Shown here: one piece after another, positions 1-6,317 of the stretch
How positions within the stretch are numbered: position 1 is the stretch's first letter
Layout: every line of letters begins with the position of its first letter
From: an uncultured Oscillospiraceae bacterium
GTDB taxonomy: Bacteria > Bacillota > Clostridia > Oscillospirales > Acutalibacteraceae
DNA length: 20,317 nucleotides
Direction: 5' to 3'
NCBI GenBank assembly: GCA_900548545.1
Contig: URKX01000037.1
Coordinates: forward strand, 1 to 20,317
Made by a program: the position numbers and the translations under genes
Notes under the pieces: model-generated
Told to the model about the DNA's origin: nothing
Databases searched by the model: none
Seen by the model: the letters and a program-made list of their open reading frames with translations, nothing else

Positions 1-1
1 C

Positions 2-814
2 TTACAGCTGATAGCCAAAGGTGTTGTCCAGCCAGTCCAGGCACAAATCCATCCACCGGGCGTTGTAAGGGTCGGGGGAGCCGGTCTCCTGGGTGCACAC
101 GGACATGCCGTGGCCGCCGTGGGGGAAGAAGTGGGCCTCGGCAGGCACACCGGCGTTGTGCAGGGCGGCGAGCATCTTCAGGCTGTTCTCCACGGGGACG
201 CAGTCGTCCTCCATGGTGTGCCACAAAAAGGCGGGGCAGGTGTCCTTTGTCACATGCTTCTCCAGGGAGAAGTACCTGTAGCCGGGCTCGCCGGGCTGGC
301 AGCCGCTGACGTTGCACAGGGACATCACGTGGGCATGCTCGTCCGCGGTGATGACCGGGTAGCACAAAACCATGGCGTCGGGCCGGTTCTGGCCGCCGTG
401 GTTATCGTAGTGCTTCAAAAACTCCGGGTCGTTCCACAGCGTGCCCAGGGAGGCCGCCAGGTGCCCGCCGGCGGAGAACCCGCACACGGCCACGCGCTCC
501 GGGTCCACCCAGTAGTCCGCGGCCTTCTCCCGGATGAGCCGGAAGGTTTCGGAGAGCTCTTTCAAGGGCTGGAAATCCTTTGCCTTCTCCCCGGTGGAGT
601 AGATCAGCGTGAACACCTGGTATCCCCGGGCGAAGAACCGTAGGGCCACAGGGTCGGCCTCACGGAGCGAGCAGCCGATGTAGGCGCCGCCGGGGCACAG
701 CACCACTGTGGGGAAGCGCTCCCGCCGCACGGCCATCTCGGTGATGGGGGTGTGGAGATAGCCGGTCACGTGGCCGTCGCTGCCGGGGATGGGTTGGAAA
801 TGTACAAGTTCCAT
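2..814 (-). CDS. Alpha/beta-hydrolase esterase (acetyl-xylan-esterase/BD-FAE type)
   Basis: This 270-residue cytoplasmic serine hydrolase probably deacylates a carbohydrate or small ester. An oxyanion-hole motif PGGAY lies at residues 41-45. The nucleophile elbow GFSAG puts the catalytic Ser at 114. Asp203/204 (in HTMEDD) and His235 (in HGGHG) complete the triad. There is no signal peptide. I chose the ATG at 812-814 because an AGAAAGGGTG ribosome site precedes it, a minus-strand promoter lies 38-66 bases further upstream, and the longer in-frame extension has no family similarity. The length fits the family. The gene stops one base inside the window edge, so its downstream neighbour is unseen. 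The substrate cannot be predicted. Confidence 0.88.
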   Translation of the reverse strand: MELVHFQPIPGSDGHVTGYLHTPITEMAVRRERFPTVVLCPGGAYIGCSLREADPVALRFFARGYQVFTLIYSTGEKAKDFQPLKELSETFRLIREKAADYWVDPERVAVCGFSAGGHLAASLGTLWNDPEFLKHYDNHGGQNRPDAMVLCYPVITADEHAHVMSLCNVSGCQPGEPGYRYFSLEKHVTKDTCPAFLWHTMEDDCVPVENSLKMLAALHNAGVPAEAHFFPHGGHGMSVCTQETGSPDPYNARWMDLCLDWLDNTFGYQL

Positions 815-851
815 AGAGAACACCCTTTCTGCAAAAAGAATCGTTTTCCCT

Positions 852-880
852 ATTATCCCAGGAAATTCCCTTCCGGTCAA
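852..880 (-). promoter_or_regulatory. Sigma-A promoter of the esterase gene
   Basis: Read on the minus strand, TTGACC (875-880) and GATAAT (852-857) are separated by exactly 17 bases. The predicted start is near 845, leaving a leader of about 30 nt. Confidence 0.65.
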
Positions 881-899
881 GAAGGTGGGGCGGGAACTC

Positions 900-928
900 T
901 TGCTTTTTTGGGAAAGATAGGGTAGGAT
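900..928 (+). promoter_or_regulatory. Possible promoter for the small DUF3006-like gene
   Basis: TTGCTT and TAGGAT are spaced 17 bases apart, ending 37 bases before the ATG at 966. The -10 is imperfect, so this is a moderate call. Confidence 0.4.
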
Positions 929-965
929 GGATGCAGCAGAGAAAACCGGGAAAGGAGGATGGAAC

Positions 966-1142
966 ATGGGACCGTATGAATACGTGGTGGAGAGCATCGC
1001 CGGGGAGTACGCCTACCTGCGGCGCACGGATATTTACGACAACGGTGAGCCCATGATGATCGCCATGGCCCTGCTGCCCGAGGGCGTGGATGTGGGGACG
1101 CGGCTCCATTGGGAGAACCTGGTTTACACCATCCTCCCGTGA
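966..1142 (+). CDS. Small DUF3006-like protein, 58 aa
   Basis: The 58-residue acidic protein begins at an ATG preceded by a perfect AAAGGAGG at 951-958. An upstream in-frame ATG at 927 lacks such a site. The pattern (VVESIAGEYAYL, then ALLPEGVDVG, then a short terminal strand) resembles the DUF3006 small beta-barrel proteins of Firmicutes, in which a short strand pair leads to an 'LPEGV..G' turn. Function is unknown. It has no Cys pairs and no membrane segment. It lies 74 bases before L-serine dehydratase, which has its own promoter, so the two are probably not functionally linked. The family assignment is tentative; the gene call is firmer because of its ribosome site. Confidence 0.7.
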   Translation: MGPYEYVVESIAGEYAYLRRTDIYDNGEPMMIAMALLPEGVDVGTRLHWENLVYTILP

Positions 1143-1152
1143 GGGAACTATC

Positions 1153-1181
1153 TTGATTTTTGTCCTGGGATCGCGTACAAT
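1153..1181 (+). promoter_or_regulatory. Sigma-A promoter of L-serine dehydratase
   Basis: TTGATT (1153-1158) and TACAAT (1176-1181) have a 17-base spacer. The predicted start is near 1188, giving a leader of about 29 nt. Confidence 0.65.
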
Positions 1182-1216
1182 ATCATTCGGACTTTCAAAA
1201 CTTGGGGGAATAATTG

Positions 1217-2422
1217 ATGGAATCACTGCGTGAATTGTACCGTATCGGCCGGGGGCCGTCCAGTTCCCACACCATGGGGCCCAGCCGCGCCGCAGCCCTG
1301 TTCCGGGAGAAATTCCCCCAGGCAGACCGGTTTGAGGCGGTGCTGTACGGGTCTTTGGCCAAAACAGGGAAAGGCCACCTGACGGACGTGGCCATCCAGG
1401 ACGCCTTTGCACCGGCGGACACCCGCATTATCTTCGACACCCAGACCCCGGAGGGCACCCTGCCCCATCCCAACACCATGGAGCTTTCCGCCTTTTCCGG
1501 GGAGAGCCTGTTGGGCAAATGGCGGGTGTTCAGCGTGGGCGGCGGCAAGATCCAGATCGAGGGGCAAGCTTCCGTAGCCCCCCAGGATGTGTACCCCCTT
1601 TCCACCTTCCAGGAGATCAAGGAGTACTGCCAGCGGGAAAACAAATTTTTGTGGCAGTTCGTGGAAGAAAACGAGGGCGTGGAGATTTGGGACTACCTGC
1701 GGGACGTGTGGAAGCAGATGAAGGCCACGGTCTACGCGGGCCTGAACACCGAAGGGGTGCTCCACGGGGGCCTGGGGGTGCAGCGCAAGGCCAAGTACCT
1801 GGTGCGTCAGCGCCACATCGATGAAAGCCCCGAAACCCGGGAGAACCGGAAAGTGTGCGCCTATGCCTTTGCCGTCAGCGAGGAGAACGCGGGAGGCGGC
1901 GTGGTGGTGACAGCCCCCACCTGTGGGGCGTCGGGAGTGCTGCCGGCCGTGCTGTTGTTTAAGCAGGAGCAGCAGGGGTTCTCTGATACGGAGATGCTCC
2001 GCGCGTTGGCGGCAGCGGGGGTGATTGGAAACATCATTAAGACAAACGCTTCCATCTCCGGGGCGGAGTGCGGCTGCCAGGCAGAGGTGGGAAGCGCCTG
2101 CTCCATGGCGGCGGCTGGCTTGGCGGAACTGTACCACATGGATCTGGACCAGATCGAATACGCTGCGGAGGTGGCCATGGAGCATCACCTGGGGCTGACC
2201 TGCGATCCCATCGGCGGCCTGGTGCAGATCCCCTGCATTGAGCGCAACGCCGTGGCGGCCATGCGGGCCATCAATGCCCTGAGCCTGGCCAATTTCCTCA
2301 CCTACACCCGGAAGATCTCCTTTGATATGGTGGTAAAGACCATGTATGAAACCGGCCGGGACCTGTTCTCCAAGTACCGGGAAACCAGCGAAGGCGGCCT
2401 TGCCAAGATATACACGGAATAA
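1217..2422 (+). CDS. sdaA: L-serine dehydratase, single-chain iron-sulfur type
   Basis: This enzyme deaminates L-serine to pyruvate and ammonia using a [4Fe-4S] cluster rather than PLP. The 401-residue chain fuses the beta domain (about 1-140; GPSSSHTMGP at 13-22 is the family signature) with the catalytic alpha domain (about 165-400). Candidate cluster and active-site cysteines are at 236 (PTCGASG), 285/287 (SGAECGC), 329 (LTCDPIGG) and 340 (QIPC). I chose the ATG at 1217, 8 bases after GGGGG; a TTG one codon upstream is the only alternative. It is shorter than the E. coli enzyme (about 450) mainly through a compact linker. A monocistronic unit is likely, because a promoter precedes it and the tRNA promoter begins 7 bases after the stop. 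Confidence 0.95.
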   Translation: MESLRELYRIGRGPSSSHTMGPSRAAALFREKFPQADRFEAVLYGSLAKTGKGHLTDVAIQDAFAPADTRIIFDTQTPEGTLPHPNTMELSAFSGESLLGKWRVFSVGGGKIQIEGQASVAPQDVYPLSTFQEIKEYCQRENKFLWQFVEENEGVEIWDYLRDVWKQMKATVYAGLNTEGVLHGGLGVQRKAKYLVRQRHIDESPETRENRKVCAYAFAVSEENAGGGVVVTAPTCGASGVLPAVLLFKQEQQGFSDTEMLRALAAAGVIGNIIKTNASISGAECGCQAEVGSACSMAAAGLAELYHMDLDQIEYAAEVAMEHHLGLTCDPIGGLVQIPCIERNAVAAMRAINALSLANFLTYTRKISFDMVVKTMYETGRDLFSKYRETSEGGLAKIYTE

Positions 2423-2428
2423 AAACCA

Positions 2429-2457
2429 TTGACGGGGCCACTTTTTTTCGGTATAAT
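2429..2457 (+). promoter_or_regulatory. Promoter of tRNA-Pro
   Basis: TTGACG (2429-2434) and a perfect TATAAT (2452-2457) are 17 bases apart. Transcription would start near 2464, about 33 nt before the mature tRNA 5' end. Confidence 0.85.
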
Positions 2458-2471
2458 AAAAGGACAATCCA

Positions 2472-2492
2472 GTGTTTCCCATTGGGAAACAC
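2472..2492. repeat. Perfect inverted repeat in the tRNA-Pro leader
   Basis: Nine-base arms GTGTTTCCC and GGGAAACAC surround ATT. It sits between the promoter start point and the tRNA 5' end, so it would form a hairpin in the precursor four bases before the tRNA. No T-run follows, so it is not an intrinsic terminator. It could be a protein operator or a processing element. Confidence 0.7.
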
Positions 2493-2496
2493 CTAT

Positions 2497-2572
2497 CGAG
2501 GTGTTGCGCAGTTGGTAGCGCGCGTGGTTTGGGACCACGAGGCCGCAGGTTCGAGTCCTGTCACCTCGACCA
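2497..2572 (+). tRNA. tRNA-Pro, anticodon TGG
   Basis: A complete 76-nt cloverleaf is visible. The acceptor stem is CGAGGTG/CACCTCG, the D stem GCGC/GCGC, the anticodon stem CGTGG/CCACG with loop TTTGGGA (anticodon TGG at 2530-2532), and the T stem GCAGG/CCTGT with loop TTCGAGT. The discriminator is A and CCA is encoded. Its 3' 23 bases are the attachment site of the downstream element, and integration has left the gene whole. Confidence 0.97.
2550..2572 (+). repeat. attL: attL core (23 bp)
   Basis: Identical over 23 bases to 12849-12871. It covers the T loop, T-stem 3' strand, acceptor 3' strand and CCA of tRNA-Pro. Flanking bases differ on both sides, so the ends of the identity are exact. 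Confidence 0.93.
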
Positions 2573-2600
2573 CCCACCAACCTCTGGAAAATGGCGGTCT

Positions 2601-2628
2601 AGAGCCATTCTTCGGGGGCTTTTCTTTT
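2601..2628 (+). terminator. Element-supplied terminator for tRNA-Pro
   Basis: AGAGCC (2601-2606) can pair with GGCTTT (2617-2622, one G-U pair), and a TTTTCTTTT tract follows at 2620-2628. Integration separated the tRNA from its original terminator (12872-12918), so this weaker one seems to replace it. Confidence 0.5.
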
Positions 2629-2643
2629 GCTGTTTTTGGGTTT

Positions 2644-2664
2644 TGGTCTTTATTTGGTCTTTAT
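2644..2664 (+). repeat. Left arm-type integrase sites (two tandem copies)
   Basis: Two copies of TGGTCTTTAT start at 2644 and 2655, 11 bases apart, 72 bases inside the attL core. The same motif, with the same 11-base spacing, occurs near the right end at 12712. This is the arrangement expected of arm-type binding sites for the integrase N-terminal domain. From 2665 to 2819 only two small hairpins are seen: TGTCCG/CGGACA at 2718-2733 and CTGCGGC/GCCGCAG at 2748-2765. Confidence 0.6.
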
Positions 2665-2819
2665 GGGGTAAAAAATCGGGGCTTTCCAGCGGCTGGAAGG
2701 CCCCTTCTTTTATGCTTTGTCCGTGCTCGGACAGAACAAGTCGCGCACTGCGGCTTGCGCCGCAGAAACTTGCTATGGCGGTTGGTTTGCCGCCCGCGTT
2801 TGAAATTCCAGGCGCACCA

Positions 2820-3995
2820 TCATGCCTTTTTCAGGAGTATATCGTCCAGCGCCTGGGCAGCTGCCGCTTCCGCGTTTTTGATGGTCTCGGCATAAATGTT
2901 CAACGTGGTGCTTGTCTGGCTGTGACCCAGCCGGGCCGCTACGGTTCGCACGTCCACGCCGCCGGTGATCAGCAGGCTGGCGTTTGTGTGGCGCAAGGAA
3001 TGGAGCGTTACCTGGGGCAGCCCTGCCCGCTCCAGGATTTTGTGAAGCCGTTTTCCTGGGAGGTTGGGCTGCATGGGAGTGCCGTTCAGGGCGGTAAACA
3101 GCCGGGGGTGGTCTGTCCACTCGCTGGCCCACAAGTCCCCGCGTTCCAGCCGTGCCGTGGCCTGGGCTACCTTGTACGAGCGCAGCAGCTCCACCAGGGC
3201 GGGGGAAATCTTTGTGGAACGGGCAGAGCTGGCAGTCTTTGGCGTGTCGGTGTAAATGCCCCGGTCGTTGGTGTATTGGGAGGTGCGCCGGACAGTGATA
3301 ACCCCCGCTTCAAAATCCACGTCCGGCCATTCCAGGCCCAGCAGCTCGCCCCGCCGGTAGCCTGTAAGCAGCGCCAGGGTGAAGAACACCCGATCTTCCA
3401 GCGGTTCTTTCTCCAAGGCTTCCAAGAATTGCCGGGCCTGTTCATCGTCCAGGCACACAATGTGGGAGGCCGGCTTTTTCGGTGCCGCAGCCGTGCAGGG
3501 GTTGCGGTCGATCAGTTCGGACTTTACCGCCCAGCTCAGCACCGAGGAACAGAAAGAATAATAATTCCAAACAGTCTTGGGGGCCAGGGCCTTGCCGTTG
3601 AGCTGGTTCATGCCCGGCTCGGCAAGTTGGGCGAAAAACTCACGGAAGTGCCGGGGCCGCAGCTTGTCCACCTTGATATGTCCCAAAGCGGCGTAGGTGC
3701 GGGCCGTCATGCCCCGGTATTCGTGGTAGGTCTTGGCTTTCAAGTGGCTTTTGGCGTACTCCGAGAACCACTTTTCCGCCAGCTTTTCAAAGGTGATATG
3801 GGGGTCACCGCCGCCGCTTCTGCACTTTTCCTCAAAGAGCACGGCAAAGCGGTTCAGTTCCTTCTCCTCCTGCTTGGCCGTCATGCCGGGGGCGGGCTTC
3901 CAGGTGGTGGAGCGGATCACCTGCCTCCCCTGGCTGTCGTAGCCCAAAGAACAGCGGATGCGGTAGGTGTCCCCCCGTTTGGTGATGGTTGCCAT
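2820..3995 (-). CDS. int: Tyrosine-recombinase integrase
   Basis: This 391-residue site-specific recombinase would integrate and excise the element at tRNA-Pro. The N-terminal arm-binding domain (about 1-60) starts ATITKRGDTYRIRC. A SAM-like core-binding domain spans about 65-170 and the catalytic domain about 180-380. Catalytic residues are visible: Arg214 (TGYRRGEL), Lys253 in the beta-hairpin, His332 and Arg335 (HSLRH), His358 (LGHS) and nucleophile Tyr368 (LNIYAE). I chose the ATG at 3993-3995, 8 bases after AGGAGG; a TTG two codons upstream is less likely. Length and motifs match Tn916/ICE-type and phage integrases of Firmicutes. It appears intact. Upstream lies a hairpin- and repeat-rich control region. 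Confidence 0.95.
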   Translation of the reverse strand: MATITKRGDTYRIRCSLGYDSQGRQVIRSTTWKPAPGMTAKQEEKELNRFAVLFEEKCRSGGGDPHITFEKLAEKWFSEYAKSHLKAKTYHEYRGMTARTYAALGHIKVDKLRPRHFREFFAQLAEPGMNQLNGKALAPKTVWNYYSFCSSVLSWAVKSELIDRNPCTAAAPKKPASHIVCLDDEQARQFLEALEKEPLEDRVFFTLALLTGYRRGELLGLEWPDVDFEAGVITVRRTSQYTNDRGIYTDTPKTASSARSTKISPALVELLRSYKVAQATARLERGDLWASEWTDHPRLFTALNGTPMQPNLPGKRLHKILERAGLPQVTLHSLRHTNASLLITGGVDVRTVAARLGHSQTSTTLNIYAETIKNAEAAAAQALDDILLKKA

Positions 3996-4061
3996 GTGCA
4001 AAACCTCCTTTCTGTGGCCTTGTCATGCTTTGCTATGTGGCAAATGGCGTTTGCTATTTTT

Positions 4062-4078
4062 GCCATAACTTTTATGGC
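4062..4078. repeat. Hairpin upstream of int
   Basis: GCCATAA and TTATGGC form a perfect 7-bp stem around CTT. A second GCAAA/TTTGC pairing lies within 4028-4043. They sit 67-83 bases upstream of the integrase start and could be an operator or a leader structure. Confidence 0.45.
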
Positions 4079-4100
4079 TAAGTTAGCAGATAAACTTTTT

Positions 4101-4201
4101 AGGGTGGTTCTAGGATGGTTCCAGGGTGGTTTTAGGGTGGTTATGGAGCGTAGCAGCGACCCCCTAGCGAACCCTAGGGAGAGTGTAGCGACCCTCAGCG
4201 A
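4101..4201. repeat. Helically phased direct repeats between int and repressor
   Basis: Four tandem 11-bp units of AGGGTGGTTNT begin at 4101, 4112, 4123 and 4134. They are followed by four AGCGA units (mostly AGCGA(A/C)CC) at 4155, 4166, 4187 and 4197. Every start falls close to a 10.5-base grid across 100 bases, so all copies would face the same side of the helix. This suggests an array bound cooperatively by a protein, such as an excisionase-like factor, repressor or initiator. No gene is present at 3996-4234. Confidence 0.75.
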
Positions 4202-4234
4202 ATAGTAAGCAAACTCTAGCAAAAAGGAAGCGGT

Positions 4235-4861
4235 TTACTTTTCCTCGCTGTCTTTCTTTTCTGCGTCCTCAGTTGGCTTTTTCTCTATGGGCTGGGGCGG
4301 TGGTTCCTGGGTTTGGCCGCTTTCTGAATGTGGGGTATAGTCCTTTTGATATTCGGGGATTTTAGCTAAATCACATACAGCTTTTACAATGGCCTGTTGG
4401 CCCTCTAAATTAAGGGAAAAAACAGTAGGAATTATAACGTCCCAACATTCTCGCATTTCATCTGAAAAAAGGAAGGGCGAATATGCAGAAAAATCAACTC
4501 TAACTTTAAATAAATTCTTCCTGGTTTCAAGCCGTTCCCTCTCGATTGAAGCTATTTCCTCATCGTCTAACGGAATAAAAGATCCGCTAGGAAGCCCTAA
4601 AAGCGTTTCCACAGTATCATAGTCTTTTGCTTTCATTGCTTCAAGTAGACGAGTGGCTTCTTCGGTTTCATATCCTTGTAAATACGAAGCTGTAACATGG
4701 AGGGCTTTTCCAATTTTCTGCAGGGTGGAAAACTTGGGATTCAGTTTCCCCAGCTCATAGCGCCGGATGGTAGGTTCCGCAATTCCACAGGCTTCACCCA
4801 GTTGTTTCTGGGTGAGGCCGTTTGCTTTTCTGGCTGCGCGGATTCGTTCTCCAACTGTCAT
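4235..4861 (-). CDS. CI/Xre-family repressor with HTH_3 domain
   Basis: This 208-residue predicted transcription factor would hold the element in its integrated state. A Cro/CI HTH occupies residues about 4-60 (ERIRAARKANGLTQKQLGEACG, with recognition helix around EPTIRRYE). No S24 peptidase domain follows. The middle is helical and acidic, and the last 30 residues are low-complexity Pro/Glu/Lys. I chose the ATG at 4859-4861, 6-7 bases after AGGAGGTGG; twelve upstream in-frame codons overlap the promoter. It is divergent from the early operon with overlapping control DNA, as in phage and ICEBs1-type immunity regions. The 3' half is visibly AT-richer than the neighbouring genes. Without a protease domain, induction must use another route (an antirepressor or metalloprotease). 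Confidence 0.88.
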   Translation of the reverse strand: MTVGERIRAARKANGLTQKQLGEACGIAEPTIRRYELGKLNPKFSTLQKIGKALHVTASYLQGYETEEATRLLEAMKAKDYDTVETLLGLPSGSFIPLDDEEIASIERERLETRKNLFKVRVDFSAYSPFLFSDEMRECWDVIIPTVFSLNLEGQQAIVKAVCDLAKIPEYQKDYTPHSESGQTQEPPPQPIEKKPTEDAEKKDSEEK

Positions 4862-4882
4862 TGGTTTCCACCTCCTGCTTTT

Positions 4883-4911
4883 AGGATACCACGACAACCG
4901 TAAAACAGCAA
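4883..4911 (-). promoter_or_regulatory. Promoter of the repressor gene
   Basis: On the minus strand TTGCTG (4906-4911) and TATCCT (4883-4888) are 17 bases apart. Transcription would start near 4876, 15 bases before the ATG. Confidence 0.6.
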
Positions 4912-4914
4912 GAA

Positions 4915-4929
4915 AAATTTCTGAAATTT
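4915..4929. promoter_or_regulatory. Candidate repressor operator
   Basis: The 15-bp sequence AAATTTCTGAAATTT is a perfect palindrome around its central base. It lies between the two divergent promoters, where a CI-type dimer could control both. A related half-site TTTCTGATA overlaps the rightward -10 region at 4958-4966. Confidence 0.55.
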
Positions 4930-4941
4930 ACTCGAAAACGC

Positions 4942-4970
4942 TTGACAGTAACTTTTATTTCTGATACGAT
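4942..4970 (+). promoter_or_regulatory. Rightward early promoter
   Basis: Consensus TTGACA (4942-4947) and TACGAT (4965-4970) have a 17-base spacer. It reads into the early operon starting at 5015 and is the likely target of repression. Confidence 0.7.
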
Positions 4971-5014
4971 AGAAGCCGAAAGAGAAACAAAACTTACTGA
5001 TTTGAGGTGATACC

Positions 5015-5215
5015 ATGAAGATCAGCAGACAGCAGTTAGAGCTTGCCCAGGCCCAGGCGGGAATGAGTGCCACCCAGCTTTCGGAGGCGTCCGGGATTTC
5101 CCGGCAGCAGATTTCCACCATCAAGACCCGCGGCACCTGTATGCCCATCACGGCGGCAAAATTGGCCCGTGGCCTTGGCGTGCCGCTGGAAAGCATTTTG
5201 GAAAAGGAGGCCTAA
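5015..5215 (+). CDS. Small Xre/Cro-like HTH protein, 66 aa
   Basis: The whole 66-residue protein is one HTH domain. Helices run through residues 4-62, and SATQLSEASGISRQQIS (18-34) is the helix-turn-helix. It is the first gene rightward of the immunity region, divergent from the CI-like repressor. That is the position of Cro in lambdoid phages, so a switch partner is a reasonable inference. The ATG is preceded by GAGGTGA. Its stop is followed three bases later by the next gene, whose ribosome site lies inside this reading frame, which suggests tight co-expression. DNA target unknown; the operator candidate at 4915 is the obvious test. Confidence 0.85.
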   Translation: MKISRQQLELAQAQAGMSATQLSEASGISRQQISTIKTRGTCMPITAAKLARGLGVPLESILEKEA

Positions 5216-5218
5216 CCC

Positions 5219-5638
5219 ATGCCGGAAATCTTGAAATACTACCCCACCCCGGACGCGAAAGCCGTGGAGGTGGAAGTGGGCAAAGGCCCGCCCACCAAGC
5301 TGTGGACAAGCCGGGAGCACGCCAAAGTCATGGCGATGGTGAAAAAGCATTGCGCCAATTACAGCGCCGAGTACAAGGAGTGTATGCTCACAGACGGCTA
5401 CGGCTGCATCTTGGAAACCAGCCTGCACCCCTGCTGCAACTACTTCCGGGACTGGGTTTGGGGCGGCGACCCGTCCGTGCCTTACGACACCACGGAATCC
5501 AAGACCTGCGCCCAGTGCGGCAAAAGCTTCCAGCCTAAGAGCAACCGGGCCAAGTATTGCCCGGAGTGCGCCAAGAAAACGGAAAAGGAAGGTTGGCGAA
5601 AGCGGCAGAGAAAACACCGCTCAAATGTCACGGAATAG
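5219..5638 (+). CDS. Cysteine-rich VLP-domain-like zinc-ribbon protein
   Basis: 139 residues of unknown function. The central part (ANYSAEYKECMLTDGYGC, then CCNYFRD) matches the pattern of the 'Cys-rich VLP' family found in Firmicutes phages and conjugative elements, although the Val-Leu-Pro signature after FRD reads Val-Trp-Gly here. Nine cysteines are present: 45, 55, 63, 72, 73, 97, 100, 114 and 117. The last four make a CxxC-13-CxxC zinc ribbon, followed by a very basic tail (about 122-136, KRQRKHR), so nucleic-acid binding is likely. The ribosome site AAAGGAGG lies in the end of the preceding gene. Confidence 0.8.
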   Translation: MPEILKYYPTPDAKAVEVEVGKGPPTKLWTSREHAKVMAMVKKHCANYSAEYKECMLTDGYGCILETSLHPCCNYFRDWVWGGDPSVPYDTTESKTCAQCGKSFQPKSNRAKYCPECAKKTEKEGWRKRQRKHRSNVTE

Positions 5639-5644
5639 GACTTA

Positions 5645-5730
5645 AAAAACCCAGGATTTATGCGGGTTTCAGACCCCTAAAAATAGCGGGGTAGGGTAAT
5701 TTATCCTATCCCCTGTAAAATGGGGTTCTA
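5645..5730 (+). promoter_or_regulatory. Leader with mutually exclusive hairpins
   Basis: Four G/C blocks alternate in this non-coding stretch: ACCCC (5673-5677), GGGGTAGG (5688-5695), TCCTATCCCC (5704-5713) and GGGG (5722-5725). The first can pair with the second, the second with the third (8 bp with one bulge), and the third with the fourth. That arrangement resembles an attenuator or antiterminator, but no clean T-run is present. It precedes the gene at 5761. Confidence 0.4.
5651..5670 (+). repeat. Dispersed 20-bp motif, copy 1
   Basis: CCAGGATTTATGCGGGTTTC. It recurs with one or two changes at 8299-8319 (same strand) and 12785-12804 (opposite strand), each time in non-coding DNA of the element. 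Confidence 0.7.
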
Positions 5731-5760
5731 AACCGTGACAACAGGAAAGGAGGAAAGCCC

Positions 5761-6027
5761 ATGATCGAGCTGCTCCACGGGTATTTTGCCAAGTCCGACG
5801 GGCGGCAGTACATTGTGGGGAAACCCAGCGAGGGCAAGGACGGCCGCACCCGCTTCCGGGACGCCCACTATTTCCGCACCATGTCCCAGGCGGTGAGGTT
5901 CACCATGAACCGGGAGATGTACGGCAAGGTGGAGCGGGAGGAAATCACCACCCTGGCGGAATTTGTCCGGCAGGCCCAAGCCCTGAAAGACGACATCACA
6001 CGCAAGCTAGAGCTTTTAGACGAATGA
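5761..6027 (+). CDS. Small phage-type protein, DUF5405-like, 88 aa
   Basis: The function is not known. The protein starts with a beta-rich stretch (YFAKSDGRQYIVGKP), then a tyrosine/phenylalanine turn (FRDAHYFRTMSQAVRF) and a long C-terminal amphipathic helix (about 60-88) rich in charged residues. This layout resembles short phage proteins annotated DUF5405, but the match is by pattern only. A strong ribosome site (AAAGGAGG) lies 8 bases before the ATG. It belongs to the early operon, 16 bases before the excisionase-like gene. Confidence 0.72.
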   Translation: MIELLHGYFAKSDGRQYIVGKPSEGKDGRTRFRDAHYFRTMSQAVRFTMNREMYGKVEREEITTLAEFVRQAQALKDDITRKLELLDE

Positions 6028-6043
6028 GAAAGGAGCGTAACAC

Positions 6044-6283
6044 ATGGCAGAGTTCACCCAAGTAGCCACCATCCCCAAGACGGCCCAGCGCTGCAAGGCG
6101 GAGGGCATCGGCCTATCGGAAAACCAGCTGCGCACCCTCTGCGCCCGCGGGGAGCTGAAGCACACGCAAATGGGGAAAAAGTCCCTGATTTACTGGCCCA
6201 ACCTGTTGGAGCTGCTGGAAAGGGGCACGCCCCAGGAGGAAACGCCGGTGGTGTATGGGAAGATTCGGAGGATTGCGGAATGA
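6044..6283 (+). CDS. Excisionase-like winged-HTH protein, 79 aa
   Basis: The sequence NQLRTLCARGELKHTQMGKKS (from about 27), followed by LIYWPNLLELLERG, fits the MerR/HTH_17-type excisionase fold seen in small proteins of Firmicutes mobile elements: a recognition helix, then a Gly-Lys wing, a Tyr-Trp strand and a closing helix. It could bend DNA at the att arms and favour excision by Int. It lies 2 kb from int and would be expressed from the early promoter, so excision would follow de-repression. A small transcription regulator or AlpA-type activator is the alternative. Confidence 0.72.
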   Translation: MAEFTQVATIPKTAQRCKAEGIGLSENQLRTLCARGELKHTQMGKKSLIYWPNLLELLERGTPQEETPVVYGKIRRIAE

Positions 6284-6317
6284 AAGAGCGTAAACCAAAA
6301 CGGGAGGCGGTGATACA

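Noticed and set aside
1223..2482. 419-codon frame on the minus strand
   Set aside because: Antisense shadow of L-serine dehydratase, no family-like motifs.
4101..4144. Tandem 11-bp repeats as a simple microsatellite
   Set aside because: They continue in phase into a second repeat family and lie in an obvious control region, so a binding array is more likely.
2472..4205. 577-codon open frame on the plus strand
   Set aside because: It runs through the tRNA and then antisense to the integrase, whose catalytic motifs are unambiguous. Open only because of GC-rich codon bias.
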